In this document: positions 16,137 to 26,184 of the stretch, piece after piece | Layout: each line of letters starts with the position of its first letter | Position numbering within the stretch: position 1 is the stretch's first letter | Assembly (NCBI GenBank): GCA_024742285.1 | Contig: JANSYR010000009.1 | Coordinates: 124,001-188,000, forward strand | Length of the DNA: 64,000 nt | Direction of reading: 5' to 3' | From: a bacterium | Lineage (GTDB): Bacteria > Myxococcota_A > UBA9160 > UBA4427 | Position numbers and translations under genes: made by a program | The notes under the pieces: generated by a model | What the model was told of the DNA's origin: nothing | The model's input: only the letters and a program-made list of their open reading frames with translations | Databases searched by the model: none

Positions 16137-17876
16137 CTAACGTCCGGACGCGGCGAGGTCGACGAAGCGGTCTTCTTCTCCGGGGACGCGATCCTCGTCG
16201 TCCCAGAGGATCTCTTCCGCTTCGGTCAGGAGTTCGCGCAGGCCAACGCCCGTGAGCGCGGAGATCGGGATCGCCTGGTAGCGACGCGCGAGGGCCTGGG
16301 CCTCGGCCTCGTCCAGCCGGTCGATCTGGTTGAACACGAGCAGCTCCGGCTTCTGGTCGAAGCCGAGCTCGCCGAGCACGTCGCGGACGGCGCGAATCCG
16401 TCGATCGATGTCCGGACTCGCGGCATCGACGACGTGGAGCAGCAGGCTCGCGTCGCGAAGCTCCTCGAGGGTCGCGTGGAACGCGGCGACGAGGTCCTCG
16501 GGCAGGTCGCGGATGAAGCCCACGGTGTCCGTGATGATCACCTCGCGCTCACGCGGGAAGCGAAGCCGTCGCGAGACCGGGTCGAGGGTCGCGAACATCT
16601 TGTCCTCGACGTGGACGTCGCTCTGGGTGAGCGCGCGCAGGAGCGTGCTCTTGCCCGCGTTGGTGTAGCCGACGATCGAGAGGACGGGCACGCCGCGGCG
16701 GCCGCGCTTGCGGCGCCGTCCCTCACGTTGCTTCGTGAGCCGTTTCGCTTCGCGTTCGAGGCGGGTGATCCGGTCGCGGACGCGGCGACGGTCGCTCTCG
16801 AGCTTCGTCTCGCCGGGGCCGCGGCCGCCGATCCCGCCCGCGAGGCGAGAGAGCGAGAGATCCGCGCGTTGGGCGAGGCGAGGCATGCGGTAGCGGAGCT
16901 GAGCGAGCTCGACCTGGAGCTTGCCGTCTCCCGTGGACGCGCGCTGGGCGAAGATGTCGAGGATGAGCTGGGTCCGGTCGATGACGCGCAGCTCCATCCG
17001 TTCGGAGAGGTTGCGCGCCTGGGCCGGCGTCATGTCCTGGTCGAAGATGACGAGGTCGATGTCGCTCTGGAAGCATCGGATCACGAGGTCCGAGAGCTTG
17101 CCGGCGCCGATCACCGTGCGCGGATCGACCTTGGGACGCGACTGGGTCACGACGTCGACGACGTGGACCCCCGCGGCGCGGGCGAGCTCCCGGAGCTCGT
17201 CCACGTGCATCTCGAGGGTCTCGCGGTCACGGCCGGCGGTGACGGAAACGAGGATCGCACGTTCGCCTTCCGCGACTTCCTGGCCTTCGGTCGCGCGCGA
17301 GAGTTCGTTCTCGAGGTCGCGGATCCAGGTGCTGAACTCGAAGTCGAAGTTGGCCGGATGGACCGGGTCGAGCTTCTCGACCGAGCGGCCGTCGTCGTTC
17401 GCTGGCGCGAGGGACGCGGCGTGGGCGAGCCCGGGGAGGCCGTCGTCCCGGACTTCGATCGAAACGACCGCGTCGAGCCGGAGGAGGGCGAGGTCGGTCT
17501 CGTCGTCGCGGGTCAGCCCTTCGCCGGCGAGGTGCGTGTGGACGAGCCGCAGGCCCCGGAGGCGTCCGCGGCCGGCACGCAGGCGGCCCCAGTCGGGGAG
17601 CTCGATGCCCGAGCCGCTGCCGATCATCACGTGCTGGACGGATCCGGAGCGGTCGAGCAGGACCCCGACCTGGCGACGCACGTCGCTCGAGAGCTCGGTC
17701 AGCTCGCGAGCGAGTTCATTGGTGACGAGGAGATCGTCCGAGAGGCGGCGGCGTCCGAGACGTTCGAGGGCCTTGACCTGGCTGGCCTTGAGGCCGGTCG
17801 TGTTTCCGTGGACCTGGATGGGAGGGCTCCTGCGACGCGCGTGGTGGACGAGGTCGCTGGCGGAGGGCGCTGGCAT
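16137..17876 (-). CDS. hflX: Ribosome-splitting GTPase HflX
   Basis: A 579-residue HflX-family GTPase. The HflX domain carries DPRTVIGAGKLSDL and the family signature SLSRLAGGIGGRGPGETKLE; the G domain has G1 GYTNAGKS (about residue 405), G3 DTVGF and G4 NQID. HflX binds 50S subunits and separates stalled ribosomes. The protein is longer than E. coli HflX (about 426) because of a roughly 200-residue N-terminal extension, also common in related long forms. The ATG at 17876 is the annotated start; the exact start is uncertain. Confidence 0.9.
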   Translation of the reverse strand: MPAPSASDLVHHARRRSPPIQVHGNTTGLKASQVKALERLGRRRLSDDLLVTNELARELTELSSDVRRQVGVLLDRSGSVQHVMIGSGSGIELPDWGRLRAGRGRLRGLRLVHTHLAGEGLTRDDETDLALLRLDAVVSIEVRDDGLPGLAHAASLAPANDDGRSVEKLDPVHPANFDFEFSTWIRDLENELSRATEGQEVAEGERAILVSVTAGRDRETLEMHVDELRELARAAGVHVVDVVTQSRPKVDPRTVIGAGKLSDLVIRCFQSDIDLVIFDQDMTPAQARNLSERMELRVIDRTQLILDIFAQRASTGDGKLQVELAQLRYRMPRLAQRADLSLSRLAGGIGGRGPGETKLESDRRRVRDRITRLEREAKRLTKQREGRRRKRGRRGVPVLSIVGYTNAGKSTLLRALTQSDVHVEDKMFATLDPVSRRLRFPREREVIITDTVGFIRDLPEDLVAAFHATLEELRDASLLLHVVDAASPDIDRRIRAVRDVLGELGFDQKPELLVFNQIDRLDEAEAQALARRYQAIPISALTGVGLRELLTEAEEILWDDEDRVPGEEDRFVDLAASGR

Positions 17877-18308
17877 CTCGCGGCAGACTGCGAGGGACGG
17901 TCACCGCCTCGGCGCGCGGCGGATGACACCCACCGAGGGTAGGGAAGCGGCGCTGGACGGAACAGGCTCGCGAGTCCAATCCATGGGTCGTGGACGGCAC
18001 GGTCGTGCCCCGAAGGGTGTCCGTCCCAAGACGTTCCGGGGGCGTGGGGAGTCGGCGACGCGACCGGTGCGGGGATCCGCCATACCCTCGGTGCCCTCCG
18101 CGTGCCTGACCCGGCCGCTGGCGGTCTCCGTCCTGCAGGCCGGATTCTCCAATGTTGCGGGTAGGTTGCGCGCTTGAGTCCGCCAGTCGGCGGGCCGATG
18201 CAGACGGCGTGTTTTCCCGCCTCCTAACGACGCGGGAAGGACACTCACCCGGGCGGGCCGGATTCGCGTGCGAGGGCGGGTCGGGCGCCCGGACGGAGGA
18301 TCAGCGAG
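17877..18308. other. 432-base divergent gap between hflX and glmU
   Basis: It must contain the hflX and glmU promoters, but I could not find a hexamer pair with good spacing on either strand. A 17-codon frame beginning TTG at 18174 ends just before glmU; it lacks a ribosome site and is not called. The glmU ribosome site GGAGG is at 18295-18299. Confidence 0.4.
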
Positions 18309-19826
18309 TTGAGCGAGGTGTCGGTGATCGTCCTGGCCGCGGGTCAGGGTACGCGCATGAAGTCCCGCCGCGCGAAGGTGCTCCACGAGCTCTGTGGTGT
18401 TCCGATGCTCGGCCACGTGCTCCGCAACGCGCGCCGCCTCGATCCCGCTCGCCTGATCGTGGTCGTCGGCCGCGATGCCGACGAGGTGAAGGAGCGCTTC
18501 GAAGGCGAGGCCGAATTCGTCCTCCAGGAGGAGCAGAACGGGACCGGGCACGCGGTGCGGGTCGCGATGCCGACCCTCGGCGAGGTCGGGGGCGACGTGC
18601 TCGTCCTCTACGGCGACACCCCGCTCCTCTCTCCCGAGACCCTCGAGCAGATGGCGAAGACGAAGCGCGAGCGCGGCGCGGATCTCGCGGTCCTGACCGC
18701 GCGCACCCGAAACATTCCCGGTCGCGTGGCCCGGGACGAGCAGGGTCGTGTCTCCCGGATCATCGAGGCCCAGGACGCCACGCCGGAAGAGCTCGAGCTC
18801 GAGGAGCGCAACACCGGCGTCTATCTCTTCTCCGCGGATCTCCTCCGCGACGGGCTCGCCGCGCTTCGCCCGAACAACGCCCAGGGCGAGCTCTACATCA
18901 CCGACATCGTCGGCTTCGCCGTCTCGCGCGGTCTGCGCGTCGAGGCGGTCGAGACTCCCGACCCCGACGAGTGCATGGGCATCAACAACCGCGTCGAGCT
19001 CGCCGACGCGACCGCCTACATGCGCCGGCGCATCGCCCGCGAGCACATGGCCGAGGGCGTGACCTTCATCGACCCGGACACGGTCTACATCGACGCGGAC
19101 GTCACGATCGGTCGCGACTCGATCATCGAGCCCGGCGTCGTGATCACCGGCGACTCTTCTCTCGGCGAAGGCTGCCACGTGAAGGCCGGCTGCGTGATCG
19201 AGGAGAGCCGCCTCGGGAACGACGTCACGATCGGCCCGTCGGCCCATCTGCGCCCCGGCAGCCGCCTCGGCGAGGGCGTGAAGATCGGCAACTACGTCGA
19301 GATCAAGAACTCCACGCTGGGTCCCGGTAGCAAGGCCGCCCACCTGGGCTACATCGGCGACGCCGACGTCGGCGCCGGCGTGAACTTCAGCTGCGGCGCG
19401 ATCGTCGTGAACTACGACGGCTACAAGAAGACCCGGAGCACGATCGGCGACCAGGCCTTCATCGGCTGCAACGCCAACCTCGTCTCGCCCGTCACGATCG
19501 AGCCCCACGGCTTCGTCGCTGCCGGGTCCACGGTCACGAAGGACGTCCCGGAGGACGCTCTCGCCTTGGCGCGCACGAAGCAGCGCAACATCGAGGGCTG
19601 GGTCGCCCGCAAGGAAGGCCGCGCCCGGCCTCGTTCCTCGACCTCCGCCGAAGCCGGAACCGACGCCCCGTCAGCGGCATCTGCTCCGAAGTCCGTCCCG
19701 AAGAAGCGTCCGACCCGAAAGAAGAAGGCCGCGGCGAAGAAGAAGGCTGCAAGAAAGAAGGCAGCCAAGAAGGCCACGAAAAAGAAAGCCTCGAAGAAGC
19801 AGCCCGGCGCGAAGCGCCGCAAGTAG
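18309..19826 (+). CDS. glmU: Bifunctional UDP-GlcNAc pyrophosphorylase / GlcN-1-P acetyltransferase, with lysine-rich tail
   Basis: A 505-residue GlmU making UDP-GlcNAc from GlcN-1-P, acetyl-CoA and UTP. The N-terminal nucleotidyltransferase has VLAAGQGTRMKS and the K in KVLHELCG; the C-terminal left-handed beta helix shows hexapeptide repeats and the acetyl-CoA-site segment AHLGYIGDADVG. E. coli GlmU is 456 residues. Here a Ser/Ala-rich linker is followed by a tail at about 463-505 in which over half the residues are Lys or Arg, like histone H1 repeats. The TTG at 18309 is preceded by GGAGG. glmS follows. Confidence 0.93.
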   Translation: MSEVSVIVLAAGQGTRMKSRRAKVLHELCGVPMLGHVLRNARRLDPARLIVVVGRDADEVKERFEGEAEFVLQEEQNGTGHAVRVAMPTLGEVGGDVLVLYGDTPLLSPETLEQMAKTKRERGADLAVLTARTRNIPGRVARDEQGRVSRIIEAQDATPEELELEERNTGVYLFSADLLRDGLAALRPNNAQGELYITDIVGFAVSRGLRVEAVETPDPDECMGINNRVELADATAYMRRRIAREHMAEGVTFIDPDTVYIDADVTIGRDSIIEPGVVITGDSSLGEGCHVKAGCVIEESRLGNDVTIGPSAHLRPGSRLGEGVKIGNYVEIKNSTLGPGSKAAHLGYIGDADVGAGVNFSCGAIVVNYDGYKKTRSTIGDQAFIGCNANLVSPVTIEPHGFVAAGSTVTKDVPEDALALARTKQRNIEGWVARKEGRARPRSSTSAEAGTDAPSAASAPKSVPKKRPTRKKKAAAKKKAARKKAAKKATKKKASKKQPGAKRRK

Positions 19827-19835
19827 AAAACCGAA

Positions 19836-19932
19836 CGCCAGAAACGCAGGCCGCGATTTCTGGCGCCACACGTCGAGCATTTCCAACGCAGAGTGGCGTC
19901 AGAAGCAGAAGGCGCGGCCGGGAACCAACTCA
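19836..19932 (+). repeat. glmS leader element, copy 1
   Basis: First of two tandem copies between glmU and glmS. Part A (19840-19868) is followed by part B (19869-19905), which is identical over 37 bases to 19992-20028. CGCCAGAAA (19836-19844) pairs perfectly with TTTCTGGCG (19857-19865); the same right arm can instead pair with TGGCGTCAGAA (19894-19904), with one G-T pair. The two folds are mutually exclusive. The element ends with a near copy of the glmS ribosome-site region. Confidence 0.7.
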
Positions 19933-20050
19933 AGAAACGCAGGCTGCGATTTCTGACGCCAGTCAAGGCGGAAAGCGGAGGCGTGCTCCCGCACGTCGAG
20001 CATTTCCAACGCAGAGTGGCGTCAGAAGGCGCGGCCGGGAGCAAGCTCAA
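19933..20050 (+). repeat. glmS leader element, copy 2
   Basis: Second tandem copy. Part A (19933-19961) differs from copy 1 at two of 29 bases; a 30-base insertion follows, then the identical 37-base part B (19992-20028). TTCTGACGCCA in part A (19951-19961) pairs perfectly with TGGCGTCAGAA in part B (about 20017-20027). The last 23 bases contain GGGAG (20037-20041), the probable glmS ribosome site. It does not match the glmS ribozyme consensus as I know it. Confidence 0.7.
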
Positions 20051-21886
<1,836 letters not shown>

Positions 21887-21925
21887 TCTCTCTCCGTCGC
21901 TCGCCGGGAGCGGCGGGAGGGATCG

Positions 21926-22267
21926 ATGCACCGTTCGTTCGCGTTCGTCGCGGCCGTCTTCTCCGCGGGCCTGATCGGCTGCGCGCCGACCCTCGAGTCG
22001 CAGGGCGCCGAGGGCGGCGCCGAGGCCTTCGCTCTCGCCTGCGCTCATTGTCACGCCAGCGGCCTGTCCGGGGTGCCCGCCGCGGGGGTACCCGGAGATT
22101 GGAACGCGCGCGAGACCCGGGACTTCGAGGTCCTGCTCGAGCGCGTGATCGCTGGACACGGGAACATGCCGCCGCTCGGCAGCTGCGCCTGGTGCAGCGA
22201 GTCGGAGCTCCGCGCGGCGATCGCGCTGATGGTGACGGGGTCGGAGATCGAGGTTCCGACGCCGTGA
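21926..22267 (+). CDS. Cytochrome c5-like lipoprotein
   Basis: A 113-residue c-type cytochrome. A signal peptide ends in the lipobox LIGC (Cys19), so it is probably a membrane-anchored periplasmic lipoprotein. The heme site is CAHCH (39-43), a likely axial Met is in GHGNMPPLG, and a second Cys pair (SCAWCS) near the end resembles the extra disulfide of cytochrome c5. GGAGGG precedes the ATG. Its stop overlaps the GTG of the next gene, a flavin oxidase, for which it is a plausible electron acceptor. Confidence 0.85.
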   Translation: MHRSFAFVAAVFSAGLIGCAPTLESQGAEGGAEAFALACAHCHASGLSGVPAAGVPGDWNARETRDFEVLLERVIAGHGNMPPLGSCAWCSESELRAAIALMVTGSEIEVPTP

Positions 22268-23637
22268 AGAACTGCACGCGACGGGAGCTGATCCGGGACG
22301 GTCTCGCGGCGATGGCGCTCGTTTCGATTCCCGGTTGTGCCGCGCCGACGCCGGAGCGCCGCCTCGCCTGGCGCAACTGGGCCGGGGATCACGCGTGCCG
22401 GCCGGCGGCGCGTCTCGCGCCCCGGGACGAGGACGAGCTCGCGTCGATCCTGCGGCGCGGCGCCGGCCCGATCCGCCCGGTGGGTTCGGGCCATTCCTTC
22501 ACGCCGGTCGCGGCGACCGACGGGACCCTCGTCTCCCTCGATCGGATGCGCGGTGTGATCGCGGCGGACGCCGCGGGCCGCCGCGCCGACATCTGGGCGG
22601 GGACGCGTCTGCACGCCCTCGGACCGGAGCTGGCTCGGCACGACCAGCTCCTGACCGTCCAGCCGGACATCGACGACCAGGCCCTCGCCGGTGCCCTCGC
22701 GACGTCGACCCACGGAACGGGACCCGCGTTCGGCTCGATGTCTTCGTACGTCGAGGCGTTGACGCTCGTGACGCCATCGGGGGACGTCCTGACCTGCGAT
22801 CGAGAGCGGGAGGCCGAGGTCTTTCACGCGGCGCGCTGCTCGGTCGGCGCGCTCGGGGTGACTTCCCGCGTTCGGATGTCGAACACGGTGCCGATGAACG
22901 TCGAGGAGCGGACCTGGACGGCGCCCGTCGAAGAGGTGCTGGCGAACGCTGAGCGCCTCGCCGCGGATCACATGCACATGGAGTTCATGCCGATGCCCCG
23001 GTCCGGGCTCTCGCTGGTGATGACGACGGACGCGACGGATTCGACGGAGATCGACCTCCACGAGGACCCGACCGCCGTCGAGCAGCTGCGTGCGGCCTGG
23101 CAGGCCGTCGGCGGCGACCCGGCGGTCTATCGCCAGGTGGTCTGGGAGGCGCTCGGCGAGGGGGCCGCCGACGTGCGCTCCGGTCCGGCCCATCTCGTGC
23201 GCGCCCACGCGCGCTTCACGCGCTTTCGGGAGATGGAGTACATGGTGCCGGCGGAGGTCGGTGTCGATTGCGTGCGTGAGATCCTGGACGCGATCGATCG
23301 GACGAACCTCCCACTCGTGTTCCCGATCGAGGTCCGGTACGTGAAGGAAGACGACGTCTGGCTCAGCATGTTCGAAGGTCGCGCCGGCTGCACGATCTCG
23401 GTTCATCAGTTCGCCGACGAAGATCAGCGCCCGGCCTTCGATCTGATCGAGCCGATCCTCGTCCGCTACGAGGGACGTCCGCACTGGGGAAAGATGCATG
23501 GCCTCGATGCCGACGCGCTGCGCGAGCGCTACCCGAGATGGGACGATTTCCAGCGGGTGCGCCGAGCGCTCGATCCCCGCGGCCGCATGCTGAACCCGTG
23601 GCTCGAGCGGACGCTCGTGACCGCGGACGCGAGCTAG
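22264..23637 (+). CDS. FAD-linked oxidase, sugar-lactone oxidase type
   Basis: A 457-residue VAO-fold flavoenzyme similar to L-gulono-lactone / D-arabinono-lactone oxidases and alditol oxidase. The FAD domain shows GSGHSFTPVAATDG, whose His is the usual covalent flavin ligand, and GALATSTHGTG; near the C-terminus HWGKMHG is the ALO-domain signature. The N-terminus (CTRRELIRDG, hydrophobic stretch, IPGC) looks like a Tat signal with a lipobox, so the enzyme is probably exported folded. The GTG at 22264 overlaps the cytochrome stop. The substrate is unknown. Confidence 0.85.
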   Translation: MKNCTRRELIRDGLAAMALVSIPGCAAPTPERRLAWRNWAGDHACRPAARLAPRDEDELASILRRGAGPIRPVGSGHSFTPVAATDGTLVSLDRMRGVIAADAAGRRADIWAGTRLHALGPELARHDQLLTVQPDIDDQALAGALATSTHGTGPAFGSMSSYVEALTLVTPSGDVLTCDREREAEVFHAARCSVGALGVTSRVRMSNTVPMNVEERTWTAPVEEVLANAERLAADHMHMEFMPMPRSGLSLVMTTDATDSTEIDLHEDPTAVEQLRAAWQAVGGDPAVYRQVVWEALGEGAADVRSGPAHLVRAHARFTRFREMEYMVPAEVGVDCVREILDAIDRTNLPLVFPIEVRYVKEDDVWLSMFEGRAGCTISVHQFADEDQRPAFDLIEPILVRYEGRPHWGKMHGLDADALRERYPRWDDFQRVRRALDPRGRMLNPWLERTLVTADAS

Positions 23638-23640
23638 CCC

Positions 23641-24717
23641 GTGTCGGCCGCCGCCCATCCCGGCCAGCTCCTCTTCGTCGGCTATCCCGGCCACGAGGTT
23701 CCCGACGATCTCGCTGCACTCGTTCGAACGGGTCGCGTCGGTGGCGTGATCCTCTTCAAGCGGAACGTCCGCGATCCGGAGCAGGTGCGTCGGGTCGTCG
23801 CCGAGCTCCACGCGCTCGCGCCGAGCGAGGCCCCGCTCGTCGTCGCCCTCGACCAGGAAGGCGGCCGGGTCCAGCGCCTGCGCGCGCCCTGGACGGAGTG
23901 GCCACCGATGCGCGCCCTGGGGCAGCGCACGCCCGAGGACACCGCGCGCTTCGCCCGTGCCCTCGCGATGGAGCTCCGGGACTGCGGCTTCGATCTCGAC
24001 TTCGCGCCCGTGGTCGACGTCGACAGCAACCCGGACAATCCGGTGATCGGAGACCGGAGCTTCGGGGGGACGCCCGAGATCGTCTCCGCCCACGCGACCG
24101 CGTTCATCGAGGCGCTGCAGGACGAAGGCGTCGCGGCCTGCGCGAAGCATTTCCCCGGCCACGGGGATACCGATCTCGACAGCCATCTCGCCCTCCCGAA
24201 GCTCGACCTGGATCTGGCGCGCCTGCGCGAGATCGAGCTGCCGCCGTTCCGGGCGGCGGTCGAGGCGGGGGTCGCGAGCATCATGACCGCTCATGTGCTC
24301 TTCCCGCGCCTCGACGAAAAACGCCCGGCCACGCTCTCCGGGGACGTCATGCAGATCCTGCGCGGCGAGCTCGCCTACGATGGCCTCGTCTTCAGCGATG
24401 ACATCGAGATGCGCGCGATGGCGGATCACTGGTCTTCCCATGCGTGCTCGATCGGCGTTCTCGAGGCGGGGGTCGACTCGATCCTGGTCTGCTCGAAGGC
24501 CGATCTCCGGGACGAGGTCCTGGCCCATCTGGAGTCGGCGCCCGACGCGCTCCTCGAAGCGCCGCTTCGTCGGATGCAGGCCTTCAAGGAGTGCTTCGGT
24601 GGCGGACGGGCGGCGACGCGATCCGCTCCTCCCTACGCCGAGCATCTGGCCCTGGCGGAGACCTTCGTCGCCGGGCGCCCGACCGACGTGACGTCGGACC
24701 CGACCGAACGCGCCTGA
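23641..24717 (+). CDS. nagZ: Beta-N-acetylhexosaminidase (family 3)
   Basis: A 358-residue single-domain GH3 enzyme that removes GlcNAc from muropeptides in cell-wall recycling. The family motifs are LDQEGGRVQRL, CAKHFPGHGDTD (catalytic dyad His) and FSDDIEMRAM (nucleophile Asp). No signal peptide is visible, as expected for the cytoplasmic NagZ. The GTG at 23641 begins three bases after the preceding stop, so it is probably co-transcribed with the cytochrome/oxidase pair. Its stop abuts the stop of the convergent FG-GAP gene. Confidence 0.92.
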   Translation: MSAAAHPGQLLFVGYPGHEVPDDLAALVRTGRVGGVILFKRNVRDPEQVRRVVAELHALAPSEAPLVVALDQEGGRVQRLRAPWTEWPPMRALGQRTPEDTARFARALAMELRDCGFDLDFAPVVDVDSNPDNPVIGDRSFGGTPEIVSAHATAFIEALQDEGVAACAKHFPGHGDTDLDSHLALPKLDLDLARLREIELPPFRAAVEAGVASIMTAHVLFPRLDEKRPATLSGDVMQILRGELAYDGLVFSDDIEMRAMADHWSSHACSIGVLEAGVDSILVCSKADLRDEVLAHLESAPDALLEAPLRRMQAFKECFGGGRAATRSAPPYAEHLALAETFVAGRPTDVTSDPTERA

Positions 24718-25965
24718 CTAGCGCCGGCGGACCATGCGCAGCCCCGCGAAGCCCGCGGCGAGGAGCGCCCCGATCGCGGCGCCGCCGAGGCCGAGACCCG
24801 GAACCGGCGTCGGCGCCTGGCCGAGGTAGACCCTCAAGAAGTCTCCCCCGAAGTCCGCGAGCGCGAGGTCGGGGCGCCCATCCTCGTTGAAGTCCGCGGC
24901 CACGGCGCCGAAGAAGCTGCTGACGGAGGGCACGACGGTCGGCGCTCCGAAGGTGCCGTCGCCGACTCCGGGATAGACGCTGAAGCTTCCGTTGTTCGCC
25001 GTCACGAGGTCGAGCTCGCCGTCGCCGTCCATGTCCTCCGCGAGGATCCAATACGGATTGTCGCCGGCCCCGGGGCCGATCCCGTAGCGAACGGGCGCGG
25101 CGAAGGTCCCGTTGCCATTGCCGAGCAGGACCGCGATCTCGTCCGACTGGAAGCAGGCGACCGCCACGTCGACGTTCGCGTCGGCGTCGAAGAAGCCTGC
25201 GACGACGGACTCCGGACGAGTGCAGGTCGTGGGAATCGCCGTCGGCGGACCGAAGGTGCCGTCTCCGTCGCCCAGGACCAGGCCGAGCGAATTGTCCGCG
25301 CTCTGCGCGTTGCTCGTGATCACGTCGAGCAGGAGATCGCCGTCGAAGTCGGCGACCGCGAGATCGGTCGGGAACGCGGCCGCGGACCCGATCGGCGTGC
25401 GGATCTCCGGGCCGAACGTGCCGTCCCCCTCGCCCAGAAAGACCGAGATGTTGCCGCGCTGTGCGTTCGGCGTGACGAGGTCGAGGGCGAGGTCGCCGTC
25501 GAAGTCGACCGCCTGGACGCTGCGCGGACCGTCGTCGGTCACGCCGATCACTGGAGTCTGGAACGTCCCGTCGCCGTTGCCGAGCCAGGCGGAGACGTTT
25601 CCCGTATTGAACGGAACGCTCGTCGTGACGAGGTCGATTCCGCCGAGGCCGTCCAGGTCCGCCGCGATCACGCCCTGCGGAAAGTTTCCGACGGCGAAGG
25701 TCTCGATCAGCGTGAAGCCGCCGGCGCCGTCACCGGCGAAGACGTTCGCGTCGTCGGAAGCGCGGTTCACGACGATCAGGTCGAGGTCGTCGTCGCCCGT
25801 CCAGTCGGCGGCGGCGACCTGGGAGGGGTTGAGCCCGGTGGCGAGCGAGACTGGCGGTGCGAAGGCGAACTGGGCCGAGGCGGGAAGCGCGGTGAGACAG
25901 AGAAGGATGGACGCGAAGAGGATCGGAGGCGTCGAACCGGGACGGGGGGACAACAGCATGAGCAC
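24718..25965 (-). CDS. Secreted FG-GAP/VCBS-repeat protein with C-terminal sorting-like tail
   Basis: A 415-residue exported protein. A signal peptide at about 12-31 is followed by about seven FG-GAP/VCBS repeats with calcium-loop signatures such as DWTGDDDLDL, DFDGDLALDL and DMDGDGELDL and linking GDGTFG motifs, predicting a beta propeller. The C-terminus is a short Pro-containing linker (TPVPGLG), a hydrophobic helix and a basic end (RMVRRR), the tripartite layout of PEP-CTERM-type sorting signals. This suggests surface display, with unknown ligand. The start could be any of the first two Met codons. Confidence 0.85.
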   Translation of the reverse strand: MLMLLSPRPGSTPPILFASILLCLTALPASAQFAFAPPVSLATGLNPSQVAAADWTGDDDLDLIVVNRASDDANVFAGDGAGGFTLIETFAVGNFPQGVIAADLDGLGGIDLVTTSVPFNTGNVSAWLGNGDGTFQTPVIGVTDDGPRSVQAVDFDGDLALDLVTPNAQRGNISVFLGEGDGTFGPEIRTPIGSAAAFPTDLAVADFDGDLLLDVITSNAQSADNSLGLVLGDGDGTFGPPTAIPTTCTRPESVVAGFFDADANVDVAVACFQSDEIAVLLGNGNGTFAAPVRYGIGPGAGDNPYWILAEDMDGDGELDLVTANNGSFSVYPGVGDGTFGAPTVVPSVSSFFGAVAADFNEDGRPDLALADFGGDFLRVYLGQAPTPVPGLGLGGAAIGALLAAGFAGLRMVRRR

Positions 25966-26184
25966 CTCGAGCGTGACCGGACCCGTTCATCGTAGCGAGC
26001 GGAAGCCTTTACAGGAGGACGCGCGGTCGCACGGGTACCCGCGGGCGTGGTCCGGGGCCGCGCACGCTCGCCACGCCTCGGCACGTCGAGTAGATTCCCC
26101 GGACCCCGTCCACGCGATCGCGTCCCCCCAACGCCGCTCGCCCCCTCCTGGCCGAACTCTCGGCCCGACACCCTCGGACAGCGC

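Noticed and set aside
15294-17942. An 882-codon plus-strand frame over fabH and hflX
   Set aside because: It is antisense to two clearly recognised genes; its length is an effect of high GC. It shows no domain.
19836-20050. glmS ribozyme
   Set aside because: The position is right but the conserved cleavage-site and core sequence of the ribozyme are not visible. The region is a tandem repeat instead.
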